The notes under the pieces were generated by a model. It saw only the letters and a program-made list of their open reading frames with translations, searched no databases and was not told the DNA's origin. This document shows positions 1 through 13,349 of a DNA stretch of 64,000 nt, one piece after another. The position numbers and the translations under genes were made by a program. Source of the DNA: Deinococcus sp. YIM 77859 (GTDB lineage: Bacteria > Deinococcota > Deinococci > Deinococcales > Deinococcaceae); assembly GCF_000745175.1 (NCBI RefSeq), contig NZ_JQNI01000002.1:953501-1017500 (forward strand), read 5' to 3'. Within the stretch, counting starts at the first letter, position 1. Each line of letters starts with the position of its first letter.

Positions 1-609
1 GACGGCGTGTACTTTGACGACCTCACCAAGGAACAGGTGCGCGACCTGGGCGAGTACCGCTACGACCAGACGTACACCGACGAGACGTACGCCTCGACCG
101 ACGAGCGTGTGCTGCGTGCGGCCAACACCACCGAGACCGACACCAGCTACCGCGAGCGCGCCTACCGGACGCCCGAGCGCCTGCAACTGCTGGAAGAGCG
201 CCTGGTGGTCAACAAGGAACGCTTCCGCGCGGGAGCGGTAGAGATCAGCAAGCACGTCGAAACCCGTCAGGAGACGGTGAACGTGCCCCTCCAGCGCGAG
301 GAGGTCGTCATCGAGCGCCACGCGGTGACCGATGCTCGCCCGGTCGAGGGCGCGGTGCTGGGCGAAGGCAGCGAGACCGTTCGGGTGGACCTGGAAGCCG
401 AGCGCGCCAATGTCAGCAAACAGGCCTACGTGACCGAGGAGGTCGAGATCGGCAAGCGCACCGTCACGGAAACCCAGACGGTGACGGATACCGTGGGCCG
501 CGAGGTGCTGGACGTGAACAAGACGGGTGACGTGCGCCTGGAAACGGGCGACCGCACGAGCACCACGACCGACACCACCCTGACGGACCGCGACCGCAAC
601 AACCGCTGA
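1..609 (+). CDS. DUF2382 (YsnF/AvaK-type) stress protein, 5' end outside window
   Basis: The reading frame is open from base 1, so the N-terminus is cut by the window edge; the GTG at base 7 is probably an internal valine. The visible 202 residues are very rich in charged residues and Thr. They carry the repeated pattern of the DUF2382/YsnF-AvaK family ([13 protein letters not shown], then a [12 protein letters not shown] stretch, then a second copy near [14 protein letters not shown]). Family members often begin with a PRC-barrel domain, and the first residues ([16 protein letters not shown]) look like the end of such a domain. The role is probably in general or oxidative stress; the biochemical activity is unknown. 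A strong terminator follows, and the next gene is a smaller paralogue. Confidence 0.8.
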   Translation, partial: DGVYFDDLTKEQVRDLGEYRYDQTYTDETYASTDERVLRAANTTETDTSYRERAYRTPERLQLLEERLVVNKERFRAGAVEISKHVETRQETVNVPLQREEVVIERHAVTDARPVEGAVLGEGSETVRVDLEAERANVSKQAYVTEEVEIGKRTVTETQTVTDTVGREVLDVNKTGDVRLETGDRTSTTTDTTLTDRDRNNR

Positions 610-626
610 GCGTCGCGTGGGCGGTG

Positions 627-650
627 GGCGGGGGCAACCCCGCCTTTTTT
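627..650 (+). terminator. Intrinsic terminator after the first DUF2382 gene
   Basis: A perfect 7-bp stem (GGCGGGG at 627-633, CCCCGCC at 638-644) closes a GCAA tetraloop and is followed directly by six T. It lies 18 bases after the stop codon and before the ribosome binding site of the next gene, so the two DUF2382 genes are probably separate transcripts. Confidence 0.9.
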
Positions 651-678
651 CCACGCGGCCTGCCCTACAGGAGGAGCC

Positions 679-1131
679 ATGGACGAACGGGAAACGGGAG
701 AGGTTGTCAGGGACAGCGAGGGGCGGCAGATCGTCCAGCGTCTGGTGCTGCACGAGGAGCGGGCCACGGTGGACGTGGTTCGCGAGGCGGCGGGCAGCGT
801 GGAGGTGCGCCGGGTGGTGACCGAGCGGCAGGAGACCGTTCCCATCACCCTGTACCGTGAGGTGCTGGAAATCACCGTCAAGGACGGCGGCGGTCAGGTC
901 CTGATGAACGGCGAAGCCCTGGAACCGGGACGCACCTACGAGATCCCCATCAGCGAGGAGCGGGCGGAGGTTCGCAAGCAGGTGTACCCCTTTCAGGAGG
1001 TCATCATCGCCAAGGAGCTGCGCCGCTTTACCCAGGACGAGCAGGTGACCCTGCGGCGCGAGGAGCTTGATGTCCAGCACCTGAACGTCACGCCCGACGC
1101 GACCCCGCGCACGAACGATTCCCAACGCTAA
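679..1131 (+). CDS. DUF2382 domain protein (short paralogue)
   Basis: The protein has 150 residues with one DUF2382-like unit. The N-terminal half ([20 protein letters not shown], then [19 protein letters not shown]) and C-terminal half ([21 protein letters not shown]) match the alternating charged beta pattern of the upstream gene. The start is set by a good Shine-Dalgarno (GGAGGAGCC then ATG). There is no signal peptide or membrane segment. It is probably a cytoplasmic stress-associated protein of unknown biochemical activity. The pair looks like a local duplication with loss of the PRC-barrel part. Confidence 0.8.
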   Translation: MDERETGEVVRDSEGRQIVQRLVLHEERATVDVVREAAGSVEVRRVVTERQETVPITLYREVLEITVKDGGGQVLMNGEALEPGRTYEIPISEERAEVRKQVYPFQEVIIAKELRRFTQDEQVTLRREELDVQHLNVTPDATPRTNDSQR

Positions 1132-1159
1132 CAGCTGTCTCTTCTCTGCCCGCCGCGCT

Positions 1160-1165
1160 TATCCT
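1160..1165 (+). promoter_or_regulatory. Leaderless-type -10 box for mnmD
   Basis: TATCCT lies six bases before the GTG at 1172, with no Shine-Dalgarno in between. Transcription starting about 7 bases after the box would begin at the start codon. No convincing -35 is visible. Confidence 0.55.
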
Positions 1166-1171
1166 GCTTCT

Positions 1172-1849
1172 GTGAAACGGGGATGTGCGGCGGGTGACAT
1201 CATCCTGACTCCAGACGGGTCGCGGACCGCCTTCAGCCTGCGGTTCGGCGAGGCGTACGGCTCACGGCACGGCGCGGCGGCGCAGGCCCGGCACGTTTTT
1301 TTAGAGGGCACGCAGACGCAGACTCACCCCGCGCCCCGCGTGCTGGAGGTTGGCTTTGGCCTGGGTGTTAATTTCCGGGTGACGCTCGCCCATACCGCCC
1401 AGCGAAACGCTCCGCTCACCTACGTCGCCTACGAGTTTGATCCCGCCCCCCCCGACCTGCTGCGGGCCGTTGGGGAAGGCGGCGAGGGAGCGGAGCACCC
1501 TGCCTGGGCCGCCCTGCTCGCGGCGTGGGGGCAGCAGTCACCCCTGGTGGTCCGCACCGAACACGTGGCCCTGACGGTTCACTTCGCGGACGTGCGGACA
1601 GCGGCCCTCCCGGTGGGGTGGGCGACCGCCCTTTACCTCGACGGCTTCTCACCAGCGCGTAACCCAGAGGTGTGGACACCGGAGCTTTTGGCCCGGTTGG
1701 CACGTGCGCTGGCGCCCGGGGGAATCCTCGCCACCTACAGTGCCGCCGGGCACGTCCGCCGCACGCTGGCGGCCACCGGCCTCAAGGTCGAGAAACGCCC
1801 CGGCCCCCCCGGCAAACGCGAGTGCCTGCGGGCGGTGCGGGAAGGATGA
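1172..1849 (+). CDS. mnmD: tRNA 5-methylaminomethyl-2-thiouridine methyltransferase (MnmD-like)
   Basis: This is a 225-residue SAM-dependent methyltransferase of the MnmC N-terminal/DUF752 family. The SAM loop is visible as [15 protein letters not shown] near residues 57-70. The later [19 protein letters not shown] segment is diagnostic of this family. It should catalyse the last step of mnm5s2U34 formation in tRNA anticodons. The GTG start follows a TATCCT box at leaderless spacing. The gene overlaps the next one by ATGA; the partner supplies an oxidoreductase resembling the C-terminal half of E. coli MnmC, so the two activities that are fused in E. coli are split here. Confidence 0.85.
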   Translation: MKRGCAAGDIILTPDGSRTAFSLRFGEAYGSRHGAAAQARHVFLEGTQTQTHPAPRVLEVGFGLGVNFRVTLAHTAQRNAPLTYVAYEFDPAPPDLLRAVGEGGEGAEHPAWAALLAAWGQQSPLVVRTEHVALTVHFADVRTAALPVGWATALYLDGFSPARNPEVWTPELLARLARALAPGGILATYSAAGHVRRTLAATGLKVEKRPGPPGKRECLRAVREG

Positions 1850-2820
1850 GCACGCCCCATGTCCTGGTGATCGGCGGCGGGATAGCCGGCGCGGCGGTCG
1901 CCTACTTCGCCACCCGGGGAGGCGCGCGGGTCACGGTGGTGGACGCCGCTTGGCACGCGGCAAGTCACGTTCCCTCCGCGCTGGTCAACCCCGTACGCGG
2001 ACAAGCTGGGCAGGTGGACAAGCGGGCGGTGGCGGGCCTGCGGCTGACCTGGTCCCTGGTGACCGCGCTCGCAGAAGCCGGGGTGCGGGTCCCCCACGGA
2101 CAGACGGGGGTGCTGCGCCCCATTCCTGACGACCACATCCGGCAGAAGTTCGAGCGCCACCTTTCCCCACAGGTGCGCCACACGTGGCTTAGCCCTGCCA
2201 GGGTGCCTGTTCCTCTGGCTCCCGGTTGGACCCACGTGCTGCACCTCCCCGAGGGCGGCTGGCTGGACGGCGCCGCCTTTACAGCGGGGCTCCTGAGCGC
2301 AAGCGGGGCGCAGGTGGTGCGGGCGCGGGCAGAGGCCTGGGACGCACGCTCGGTCGCGCTGAAGGGGGGAGGCGTGCTGCGCGGCGACGCGGTGGTTTGG
2401 TGCGGTGGTGCGGTGGGCTCCAGTTGGGCGGGAGAGCGCGGAACGCACCGAGCCGGAACCCTGCTGACCCTCCACCGAGCAGCGACAGACGTCCCCGTGA
2501 GTTTTGGGGCGTACCTCGCCCCGGCGGCCGAGGGCGGCGTGCTGGGGGCAACTTTCGAGGCACCTACGCCCACCTGGCAGCAGCCTGCCCTCCCCCTTTC
2601 GTCCCTGCGCTGGCTGCTGAGCAAGGGGGAGGCGCTGACGGCGCTGGGCGGCCTGCAGGTCACCGGGCGGTGGAGCGGCACGCGGCTTGCCGAGCTTGTC
2701 GCGGAGCGAGGCGCAGATGGGGTGTGGCGGCTTTCCGGTCTGGGCAGCAAGGGCTTTTTGCTGGGGCCGCTCCTGGCGCGTCACGTTGCCGGTGACGTGC
2801 TGCGGCACCTGACCGTGTGA
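1846..2820 (+). CDS. FAD-dependent oxidoreductase, MnmC C-terminal-like
   Basis: The protein has 324 residues in the DAO/glycine-oxidase fold. An N-terminal dinucleotide-binding motif reads [19 protein letters not shown] (residues ~7-25), followed by an acidic beta-2 end (VVDAAWH). A C-terminal [11 protein letters not shown] loop matches the FAD-binding end of MnmC2-type proteins. The start is the ATG in the ATGA overlap with mnmD; a longer reading frame upstream only covers mnmD in another frame. From family and context it should oxidise cmnm5U34 to nm5U34 before MnmD methylates it. A general D-amino-acid or sarcosine oxidase is the alternative. Confidence 0.8.
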   Translation: MSTPHVLVIGGGIAGAAVAYFATRGGARVTVVDAAWHAASHVPSALVNPVRGQAGQVDKRAVAGLRLTWSLVTALAEAGVRVPHGQTGVLRPIPDDHIRQKFERHLSPQVRHTWLSPARVPVPLAPGWTHVLHLPEGGWLDGAAFTAGLLSASGAQVVRARAEAWDARSVALKGGGVLRGDAVVWCGGAVGSSWAGERGTHRAGTLLTLHRAATDVPVSFGAYLAPAAEGGVLGATFEAPTPTWQQPALPLSSLRWLLSKGEALTALGGLQVTGRWSGTRLAELVAERGADGVWRLSGLGSKGFLLGPLLARHVAGDVLRHLTV

Positions 2821-2840
2821 CGCACCTTCCGGGGACCATC

Positions 2841-2846
2841 TAGACT
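2841..2846 (+). promoter_or_regulatory. -10 box close to the homoisocitrate dehydrogenase start
   Basis: TAGACT lies nine bases before the ATG at 2856. This would give a leaderless transcript or a leader of one to three bases. There is no Shine-Dalgarno. Confidence 0.45.
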
Positions 2847-2855
2847 GGCAGCGTC

Positions 2856-3857
<1,002 letters not shown>

Positions 3858-3881
3858 CACGAACCCCAAGCGCAGCGAGCA

Positions 3882-4337
3882 TCAGCCCCCCTCGCCCGCC
3901 TTGGGGATGATGCTGATATTGCCCGAGCGCTCCAAGACGGCGTATTTGATCTGCTCGAGGCGCTCTAGGCCCTGAAGTTCTCGGGCGGCGTTCAGGATAT
4001 CCGCCTCATCAACCCGCAGCTGCCGCATCCGGTCTTTGATGGGGCGGCCGTTTTCGAGAATCAGGACCGGAACACTGTCCACCAGCCGTTCGAGCCGCGA
4101 CGACTTCTCCTTCCACAGGGACAGGGCCACGTCCAGCCCGATCAGGGTGACGATCGCCAGCACCGCCTGTGTGACCGAGAAGTCGTCGCCGATCATGGCC
4201 TGCTGCGTCACCTCGCTGATGATGAGCAGCAGCACCAGGTCAAAGGTGGTGATCTGCGCCAGCGTGCGTTTGCCCGCCACGCGGAAAAGGAGCAGCAACA
4301 CCAGGTAGATGGCAGTCGCTCGCAAGACAGCGTCCAT
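3882..4337 (-). CDS. DUF421 (YetF-type) membrane protein
   Basis: The protein has about 151 residues. Two or three N-terminal hydrophobic helices ([20 protein letters not shown], then [19 protein letters not shown]) are followed by the family signature around [27 protein letters not shown] and a small soluble end. The ATG at 4337 has a GGAGG 5-6 bases upstream; a TTG immediately before it is less likely. It lies 13 bases downstream of the 4351-4869 gene and is probably co-transcribed. The function of DUF421 proteins is not established, although they are linked to envelope or spore-coat maturation in Bacillus. Confidence 0.85.
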   Translation of the reverse strand: MDAVLRATAIYLVLLLLFRVAGKRTLAQITTFDLVLLLIISEVTQQAMIGDDFSVTQAVLAIVTLIGLDVALSLWKEKSSRLERLVDSVPVLILENGRPIKDRMRQLRVDEADILNAARELQGLERLEQIKYAVLERSGNISIIPKAGEGG

Positions 4338-4350
4338 CAAAACCTCCGGA

Positions 4351-4869
4351 TCAGGGATAGATCAAGGTGTTAAAGCGGAGTTCCTCAGCGGTGGTGTTCG
4401 TTAGACCCACCCGGCCCGGGAGACGGCCGATGTCAGCCATCCGCAGCTGAAAGACGACCTCGACGGGCTCACCCGTGTTGCGAGCCCCAAAGGTGTACGT
4501 CAGGCGGTCTCCCTCGAGTTGCTGGGCGTCCGGTTCGGGCGTGATCGCCTCTACCTGCACCTCGTCGAGAAACTCGCGGCTCAGCCAGACGTGCAGCGCC
4601 CCCTCCTGCACCGCGGCGGGGTCAAAGGTCAGCCGCAGCTCGGCGGGAGCAAGGTAGCGCGCAAAGCGGGGGTACTCGGCAGACAACGCGCCGCCCGCCG
4701 CTCGCACCTGGCCCTTGCTGAGTGGCCCGCTGCCAAACACCCCCAGGAGCGCTGCCACGACCACCAGCAGCATGAGGAGCCAGCCGATCTTCTCCGCTCG
4801 CAGCTCACGCCGGTGGAATTCCAGATCCTGCGTGATGTCCAGGTCGCTGACGCGCTGGGGCTTGATCAT
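4351..4869 (-). CDS. Single-pass membrane protein of unknown function
   Basis: From the ATG at 4869 the protein has 172 residues. It has a charged N-terminus with a short coiled region ([15 protein letters not shown]), one transmembrane helix ([22 protein letters not shown], ~31-52), and an extracytoplasmic beta-rich domain of about 120 residues ([20 protein letters not shown]...). A purine-rich GGGGTGAGG precedes this ATG; a GTG at 4911 would add 14 His/Ala-rich residues and has no site. The exported domain and the operon with DUF421 suggest an envelope role. I recognise no family with confidence. Confidence 0.7.
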   Translation of the reverse strand: MIKPQRVSDLDITQDLEFHRRELRAEKIGWLLMLLVVVAALLGVFGSGPLSKGQVRAAGGALSAEYPRFARYLAPAELRLTFDPAAVQEGALHVWLSREFLDEVQVEAITPEPDAQQLEGDRLTYTFGARNTGEPVEVVFQLRMADIGRLPGRVGLTNTTAEELRFNTLIYP

Positions 4870-5047
4870 GTCGGCCTCACCCCTGTCCCCTGCATGTGCA
4901 TGGGCTGACACTACGCCAGGCCCCCCATCACCCGCCTGAAGAACTTCTTGAGGAAGGCGAGGCCCCCTGCCGCCGGGCGGGCACCTCGCCCCACGTGCTA
5001 GGCTCCCCGCTTGAGATGAGGCTTCTTTTCTCCGTTGGGAGGCGTCC

Positions 5048-5965
5048 GTGACCGTCGTCGCGGCGCTGCTGTCGTGGTTCCTGGTGGGGCTTTTTCTCCG
5101 CGTTAGCCGGGCGCGCGGTTGGGGTCAGCCCGTTCGCAAGGACGGCCCGCAGACGCACCTGCTCAAGGAAGGCACGCCGACCGCGGGCGGGGTGGCCTTT
5201 GTTCTGGCGCTCGCCCTGGTGTTTTTTCCGCTGTACCTCACCGGCCGAGCGGGCGGTGAACGGGAACTGCTTATCATGCTGACCGCTCTGGCGATGGGCG
5301 TGATCGGCGGCATCGACGATTACCTCAAGATCGTGTCGCGCAGTCGTGGACGCGGCAAAAAGGAACTGCTGGCCCGCGAGAAGTTTCCCCTGCAATTCCT
5401 GGTAGGGCTCGTCTTTGCGTTCTTTGCCGCACCGCTCGCCAGCCACGAGCTGCTACCCAGCCTGGGGACGGTGCCCGATATCATCCTGCTCACGCTGGTG
5501 ATGGTGGGCGCCGTGAACGCCTTTAACTTCACCGACGGTCTAGACGGCCTGCTCGCGGGCGTGGCGATCATCGTGCTGCTGCCGCTGGTCGCTGTCTCGC
5601 CGGTCAGCGCGCTGCTGGTGGCCGTCCTGCTGGGCTTCCTGTGGTTCAATGCACACCCTGCGCGCGTCTTTATGGGTGATATGGGCAGCCACGCCATCGG
5701 CGCGGTCGCGGCCGGAGCCTACGTGCTCCATGCGGACGTGTGGCTGCTGCCCCTCGCCGCCATCATTCCGGTGGCAGCGGTCCTCAGCGTGGTGCTCCAG
5801 GTCGTCTCCTTTCGCACGCGCGGCAAGCGCATCTTCAAGATGAGTCCCATTCAGCACCACTTCGAGCTGAGCGGCTGGCCGGAAACGCACGTCACAGCGC
5901 GCTTTTGGGTGATCACGGCGGTCGCGACGGCGGCGGTGTGGTGGGTGCTGGGGGGAAGGCCCTAA
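5048..5965 (+). CDS. mraY: Phospho-N-acetylmuramoyl-pentapeptide-transferase
   Basis: This 305-residue polytopic membrane enzyme transfers phospho-MurNAc-pentapeptide to undecaprenyl phosphate, forming lipid I of peptidoglycan synthesis. Signatures visible in order are [19 protein letters not shown] (residues ~28-46), GGIDDYLKI (the catalytic aspartate pair), [27 protein letters not shown] and the [10 protein letters not shown] loop near the C-terminus. About ten transmembrane helices are evident. The start is GTG, set by GGGAGG five bases upstream. It is not in a mur/dcw cluster here; the next gene begins one base after its stop and is a methyltransferase. Confidence 0.93.
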   Translation: MTVVAALLSWFLVGLFLRVSRARGWGQPVRKDGPQTHLLKEGTPTAGGVAFVLALALVFFPLYLTGRAGGERELLIMLTALAMGVIGGIDDYLKIVSRSRGRGKKELLAREKFPLQFLVGLVFAFFAAPLASHELLPSLGTVPDIILLTLVMVGAVNAFNFTDGLDGLLAGVAIIVLLPLVAVSPVSALLVAVLLGFLWFNAHPARVFMGDMGSHAIGAVAAGAYVLHADVWLLPLAAIIPVAAVLSVVLQVVSFRTRGKRIFKMSPIQHHFELSGWPETHVTARFWVITAVATAAVWWVLGGRP

Positions 5966-5966
5966 C

Positions 5967-6923
5967 GTGACCCGTCCCCTCCCCGACCTTGCCGCTCTCC
6001 TCGCCCGCCGCGCGCACCTGCCCGCCCAGGGCACAACCGTCTTTCGGGCGGCGCACACGACCGAGACGGGCGGGGTGTTCGCGCTTGACCTCGCGGGGGA
6101 CGCTGCGGTGTTGAGCCTGTACGCTGACCTCACGCCGCAGGAGGAGGCGCGGCTGGCGGGGGCCTGCGGAGCGCTGCCCGGCGTGGCCGGCGTGTACCTT
6201 AAACGCCGCCCGGTGGAGGCGCGGCACGCGGCGAACGTGGCGCGGGCCCGGCTCTCGCCGCCGGAACCGGTCTGGGGCGAGGCCCGCCCCGAGGTGATCG
6301 CGCTTGAAGAAGGGGTGCCGTTCCTGCTGCGGCCCGGCGCGGACCTCAGCATTGGCCTTTTCAGCGATGCCCGCCCGCTGCGCGCCTGGGTGCGGGAGCA
6401 CGTGCCGCCGGGCGCGCGGGTGCTGAACACCTTTGCCTATACCTGCGGGTTCGGGCTCAAGGCCGCGCTGGGCGGAGCGGGGGACGTCAAGAACGTGGAC
6501 CTCTCCCGCAAGGTTCTGACCTGGGGACAGGAGAACTACGCCCTCAGCGGCTTGCCCGCCCCGGCGACGGACTTCCTTTCTGGGGACGTGTTCGAGTGGC
6601 TGCGGCGGCTTGCCAAACGGGGAGACACGTTCGACCTGGTGATTCTCGATCCGCCCAGTTTCGCGCGGAGCAAGGCGGGGATCTGGCGCGCTGAGCGCGA
6701 TTACGCCCGCCTTTCGGCCCTCGCCGCGGCGGTGACCAACCCCGGTGGGCGGCTCCTTGTCACCACCAACCACGCAGGGGTGACGGCCCATGCCCTGGCC
6801 CGGATGGTCAGCGCCGGAGTGCAGCAGGCCGAACGGCACGGGCGACTCACCGAACACCTCGGCGCGGGCGAGGATTACCCTGGCGCGACGCACCTCAAGG
6901 CGCAGGTGTGGAGCCTGGACTGA
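5967..6923 (+). CDS. Class I SAM-dependent rRNA methyltransferase, RlmI/RlmK-like
   Basis: The protein has 318 residues. It carries the RlmI/YccW-type Rossmann core: [19 protein letters not shown] (SAM loop, ~148-166), the acidic [15 protein letters not shown] strand and [13 protein letters not shown] (catalytic DPPSF). The N-terminal ~100 residues are shorter than the PUA-plus-linker part of E. coli RlmI (about 396 residues), so the RNA-binding end is reduced. The likely substrate is a cytosine or guanine base in rRNA; the exact site cannot be read from sequence. The GTG start lies one base after the mraY stop, so it is probably translated by coupling. Confidence 0.75.
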   Translation: MTRPLPDLAALLARRAHLPAQGTTVFRAAHTTETGGVFALDLAGDAAVLSLYADLTPQEEARLAGACGALPGVAGVYLKRRPVEARHAANVARARLSPPEPVWGEARPEVIALEEGVPFLLRPGADLSIGLFSDARPLRAWVREHVPPGARVLNTFAYTCGFGLKAALGGAGDVKNVDLSRKVLTWGQENYALSGLPAPATDFLSGDVFEWLRRLAKRGDTFDLVILDPPSFARSKAGIWRAERDYARLSALAAAVTNPGGRLLVTTNHAGVTAHALARMVSAGVQQAERHGRLTEHLGAGEDYPGATHLKAQVWSLD

Positions 6924-6978
6924 AGCCCCCACGTCCCGGCCCTGTGGTCCACCTCACTTCGTTGTCTAAAGCAGGGGG

Positions 6979-6984
6979 TATGCT
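6979..6984 (+). promoter_or_regulatory. Leaderless-type -10 box for the bacilliredoxin gene
   Basis: TATGCT lies exactly six bases (GTCCCC) before the ATG at 6991. There is no ribosome binding site. Confidence 0.6.
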
Positions 6985-6990
6985 GTCCCC

Positions 6991-7635
6991 ATGACGCAGA
7001 ATGCAGCCGAGCAGAGGCAGGTGCTGGTCCCCCTCACCACCCCGGAAGAGGTGGACGACTTCCTGCAGGAATACCCGCTGGCCGCGGTGTTCAAGGCGGG
7101 CACCTGCCACAAGACGATGCAGGGGTTCGGCGTGGTGGAGAGCTTCTTGCAACGGCACGAGCTGCCCGTGGGCTTTATTCGGGTGGTGGAGTGGCGGCCC
7201 GCCAGCAACCACGTGGCCGAGCGAACCGGGATCGTGCACCACAGCCCGCAGTTTATCCTGTTTAAGGACGGTGAGCCGCAGTTCGAGGTCAACAACTGGG
7301 ACATCACGCCCGAAGCCCTTGCCCCGGTGTTTGAGCGGCTCGTTCCCCGCCGCGACGAAGCAGGAACCGTAGCCACCGAAGACAACGTCGAACCGTACCG
7401 GCGGCTGATGCGCGCCTACCTTGACGGACAGCTCAGCGACTGGGCTTTTCAGGACCAGTACGTGACCCTGTTCCGCGACGACGCCAGCCTGCGCAGCCAG
7501 CGCGAATTCGAGCTGCTCTCCCGCCTCTTCGGCGACCCCGACGCCTACCACGGCGGCCTGCACCAGCTCGGGGCCCCGCAGGCGCGCGGCGACCTCAGGG
7601 CCCGCGTACAGGCCCTCCTCGCAGAACTCGGCTGA
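6991..7635 (+). CDS. Monothiol bacilliredoxin BrxC-like protein with C-terminal colicin-immunity-like domain
   Basis: The protein has 214 residues. Residues ~10-115 match the YtxJ/BrxC (DUF2847) thioredoxin-like family: a strand ([12 protein letters not shown]) carries the single active-site Cys39 in a T-C-H-K-T context, and the family's conserved region [14 protein letters not shown] follows. BrxC removes bacillithiol from oxidised protein thiols, and Deinococcus makes bacillithiol. Residues ~130-190 ([26 protein letters not shown]...) are helical and resemble the bacterial self-protective colicin-like immunity fold; that assignment is from pattern only. Usual BrxC proteins are about 110 residues, so this one is nearly doubled. 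Confidence 0.75.
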   Translation: MTQNAAEQRQVLVPLTTPEEVDDFLQEYPLAAVFKAGTCHKTMQGFGVVESFLQRHELPVGFIRVVEWRPASNHVAERTGIVHHSPQFILFKDGEPQFEVNNWDITPEALAPVFERLVPRRDEAGTVATEDNVEPYRRLMRAYLDGQLSDWAFQDQYVTLFRDDASLRSQREFELLSRLFGDPDAYHGGLHQLGAPQARGDLRARVQALLAELG

Positions 7636-7665
7636 TTGCTGCCCCGCTGCTGTCCCGCCCAGCCC

Positions 7666-7687
7666 CCCGCTGCGGCGGGTGTTTTGT
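7666..7687 (+). terminator. Probable terminator after the bacilliredoxin gene
   Basis: CCCGC (7666-7670) and GCGGG (7675-7679) form a short GC stem around a TGCG loop, followed by TGTTTTGT. It lies 30 bases after the stop. Confidence 0.6.
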
Positions 7688-7867
7688 GCCGCTGGCATGA
7701 GGAAAGGGTGACAGCCGCGTGAACTCCCCGCCAAATGTAAGCGGCGCGTAAGAGCTGGTGCGGTGTGATGGGGGGGCAGTGTCGTTCACGCCGCCGTGAC
7801 GCTCCGGGTACGGGCCACGGCCAGAAAGTTTTTCGCTCTTTTCTCCGCCACGGAATCCCTGATTGCC

Positions 7868-8695
7868 ATGCCGATCCTTCCAACCCGCCTCGCCGTTCCC
7901 CTCGAGCAAGCGGTCTATACCGGGCTGCACACCGACCATTACCCCTGGACGGAGGTCACGCTGGACCTCGCCACCCGGCAGGCCCAGGGCCTGAGCGCCG
8001 TGTTCGACGCGCAGCAGGGCCCGAACTGGGCGCGGTTCGTGTGGGTCCAGGGTACCCTGCAGGGCGGGTTCACACCGGCTGGTGACCTCACCTGGTCTGC
8101 GGCCATGGCGGCCCTCCCCCGCGCCCAGGTCACGCTGGTCGCGCTGAACCCGGCTGTCGCCGAGCTGGTGTGGAGAAGCCGGATGCAGGCGCCGCAGCCG
8201 CTGGAGGGCGCCTGGCCACAGCCGCAAGCGGACCTGACCCGCCAGCGCTTCAGCGGCGTTTTGCTGGGCGAACAGGCGTGCAGCTTCTGGGTGGGCGGCG
8301 AGAGGATCGCGGGGACCTTGCCCTCACCCGGCGCGGCTTGCAGCGTCCTCGCCTCGGCTGTCCCCCTCGCGCCTGGTCCCGAGGCGCTGCTGGCCTTCTG
8401 GACGGAGCTGATCGCCACCGTTCACCGCGCCGCGCCCCTCGACGAGGCGTGGCGGGGGGTCAGCATGCGCCTGGCCGAGCAGCATCCCTGCCTCGATCCC
8501 TTCGCTCGGGAGGTGTCTGTGCAAAACGGTCAGCTGCACGTGGATCCGGATGTACCCCCGACCGAGGTCCAGCCCGCCCTGCTGGACGCCTTCCGAGCCA
8601 CCCTGGCCCGGCTGGGCCAACGGCTCGCTGACCTGCCGCTCGCAGAACTGCGCGCGCGGCCCGAGTGGCGGGCGGCCGGACTGGAGCGCGCATGA
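7868..8695 (+). CDS. Conserved-looking protein of unknown function, first of a three-gene signalling-type operon
   Basis: From the ATG at 7868 the protein has 275 residues; an in-frame upstream extension to 7796 reads through Arg-rich non-family sequence and was not chosen. There is no signal peptide or membrane helix. The middle segment ([24 protein letters not shown]) has the beta-hairpin look of DUF4388-like domains found near response regulators; this is weak. The C-terminal ~90 residues are helical and acidic. The gene overlaps the next by ATGA, and the third gene is a HAMP receptor, so a cytoplasmic signalling role is inferred from context only. Confidence 0.6.
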   Translation: MPILPTRLAVPLEQAVYTGLHTDHYPWTEVTLDLATRQAQGLSAVFDAQQGPNWARFVWVQGTLQGGFTPAGDLTWSAAMAALPRAQVTLVALNPAVAELVWRSRMQAPQPLEGAWPQPQADLTRQRFSGVLLGEQACSFWVGGERIAGTLPSPGAACSVLASAVPLAPGPEALLAFWTELIATVHRAAPLDEAWRGVSMRLAEQHPCLDPFAREVSVQNGQLHVDPDVPPTEVQPALLDAFRATLARLGQRLADLPLAELRARPEWRAAGLERA

Positions 8696-9111
8696 CTGCC
8701 CCGGAAAGCAGCGTGCCCGCCTGGCCCGCCGGGCTGACCGACGCAACGCCGCTGCCCTTTGCGCTGTGGCGCGTGCTGCATCACGTGGACGGCAAGCGCA
8801 GCGCGGCCCAGGTCGCGGAGCTGGCCCAAGTCACGCCCCAGGACGTAGGGACTGCGCTCGCGCAGGCCGCCGCCTGGGTGGGCCGCGCGGCACAGCGCAG
8901 CCAGCCGGTCACGGACGCCGCGGCACAGGCCGTCACGCAGTGTGTGATCGCCGTGGTGGGTCCGATGGGCGAATTCATGGTGGACGACGTGCTGGACGAG
9001 CTGGGGGAGGGAGCCACCCTCGGGGCGCTTCTCTCCGGGGTCGCGGCACAACTGGAAGGAGCGCAGGTTCAGGCGTTTGTTCGGCAGCTCCGGGCGCGGG
9101 GGATCGCGTGA
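8692..9111 (+). CDS. Small helical protein, winged-helix-like N-terminus and DUF8082-like C-terminus
   Basis: The protein has 139 residues and starts at the ATG of the ATGA overlap. Residues ~20-65 ([27 protein letters not shown]...) look like a winged-helix subunit with the LxxVDGxRSxxEL pattern seen in gliding and polarity-associated regulators. Residues ~80-139 ([21 protein letters not shown]... followed by [14 protein letters not shown]) resemble the short helical module often appended to bacterial Ser/Thr kinases and FHA proteins, where a VGPxA/G-xxxVxxxL core is typical. The function is not known. It is co-transcribed with its neighbours. Confidence 0.6.
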   Translation: MTAPESSVPAWPAGLTDATPLPFALWRVLHHVDGKRSAAQVAELAQVTPQDVGTALAQAAAWVGRAAQRSQPVTDAAAQAVTQCVIAVVGPMGEFMVDDVLDELGEGATLGALLSGVAAQLEGAQVQAFVRQLRARGIA

Positions 9112-9238
9112 TCCGCCTCCCCCGCGGTCCCCGGCCCATTCCGCAAGGAGCTGTTCGGCAGCGGCAAATTCAGCAGTGGTGGTCCGGCGACGCGTCTGAG
9201 GGGAAACGCGTGCTGCCCGGGACCAGGAGGGGCAACGC

Positions 9239-10816
<1,578 letters not shown>

Positions 10817-10831
10817 GCAGGCAGGACCGCG

Positions 10832-10862
10832 CCGAACGTGGGAAACCCCTTCCCGCGTTCGG
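10832..10862. terminator. Bidirectional terminator hairpin between convergent genes
   Basis: A 13-bp stem with one G-T pair (10832-10844 with 10850-10862) closes a five-base ACCCC loop. It sits between the HAMP gene stop (10816) and the stop of the minus-strand gene (10865). No long T-run is present on either side. Confidence 0.65.
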
Positions 10863-10864
10863 TG

Positions 10865-11845
10865 TTACCGCTCCACCTGGAAGGGGGTCCGCAGCCCCTC
10901 CTGCGCGGTGTGCCGAGCGACTTCAGGCGCGTACGGGAGGGCCAGCACGCCGCGGTAGGTGCGCATGGCCAACTCGCGCTCCCCCAGGGCGTCCCGCACC
11001 TGCCCCAGCCGGGCGAGCACCAGCCCCGGCAGGCTGCGCGGCAGGTTATCGCTCAGGGCGTGGGCAGCGCGTTCGAGCAGGCTACGGGCGCGCTCCAGCT
11101 CCCCGACAGCCAGGTACACCCCGGCCGCAGCGGCATCGAGTTCGGCGCGGGGCGTGACCCGGTTACCCGCCTCACGTTCCAGGGCAGCGAGAAGCGTTCC
11201 CACGTCGTCTTCCTCGCGAAGCTGCCAGGCCCGGTCAGCGAGGGCACGAACGCGGGACAGTTCACCGGGCAGAAAGCCCGTGAGGTCTGGCAGCCGGGCG
11301 GCGGGCAGATGCGGCAGCAGGTCGTGCAGGTCGTCCAGAGGAAGAAGCGCCACCCCCTCGGCCACGCCACGCAGGGCGGCGGCGGTCTCCTCCAGGCGCC
11401 GCGCTCGCCAGCGGGTTCCCGGTCCCTCGCCCAGAGCGGCACGCAGGGCGGCGTGGTAGGTCTGGGCCGCGTCCTGCACCTCACGGCTCAGGGCACGCTG
11501 GGGGGTCAGCGGCGCGGTGAGCACCGCCGCAAAGGCCTGCTCGGCCCTCTTCGCCTCGCGCAGGCGTTCGCGGCCCTGGGGGTACTGGCTCAGGAAGGTC
11601 AGGAGTTGCCCGTGATCGGCCTCGGCCTCCGCCCAGCGAAAGGGCACCTCGCGCAGCGTCACCCCGGCGGCGGGCAGCGCGTCGCGCAAGGGATGATCGG
11701 GGTCGGGGCCGCTGGCCCACTGAAGCTCCCGCGCCGGAACCCCCTGGCCCGCCAGCCAGTGAAGGAGTTCGGCCACGGTGCCCGCGTTGAACTGCGGGTG
11801 CAGGCGCAGCAGGTCGCCCAGGTCAGGCAGCAGGATCAGGGGCAT
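10865..11845 (-). CDS. Helical repeat (TPR-like) protein of unknown function
   Basis: From the ATG at 11845 the protein has 326 residues; the longer frame runs into comM and lacks family character. The N-terminus ([20 protein letters not shown]) is followed by an alpha-helical, Ala/Leu/Arg-rich body. The C-terminal third has two or three TPR-like helix pairs ([26 protein letters not shown], then [27 protein letters not shown]). There is no signal peptide. The gene starts five bases after the comM stop, so it belongs to the degV-comM operon. No catalytic motif is seen. Confidence 0.7.
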   Translation of the reverse strand: MPLILLPDLGDLLRLHPQFNAGTVAELLHWLAGQGVPARELQWASGPDPDHPLRDALPAAGVTLREVPFRWAEAEADHGQLLTFLSQYPQGRERLREAKRAEQAFAAVLTAPLTPQRALSREVQDAAQTYHAALRAALGEGPGTRWRARRLEETAAALRGVAEGVALLPLDDLHDLLPHLPAARLPDLTGFLPGELSRVRALADRAWQLREEDDVGTLLAALEREAGNRVTPRAELDAAAAGVYLAVGELERARSLLERAAHALSDNLPRSLPGLVLARLGQVRDALGERELAMRTYRGVLALPYAPEVARHTAQEGLRTPFQVER

Positions 11846-11849
11846 GGCC

Positions 11850-13348
<1,499 letters not shown>

Positions 13349-13349
<1 letters not shown>

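Noticed and set aside
10817..10870. A frameshift that might restore a signalling domain to the HAMP protein
   Set aside because: The following bases form a terminator hairpin and then the end of a convergent gene; no MCP or kinase sequence continues in any frame.
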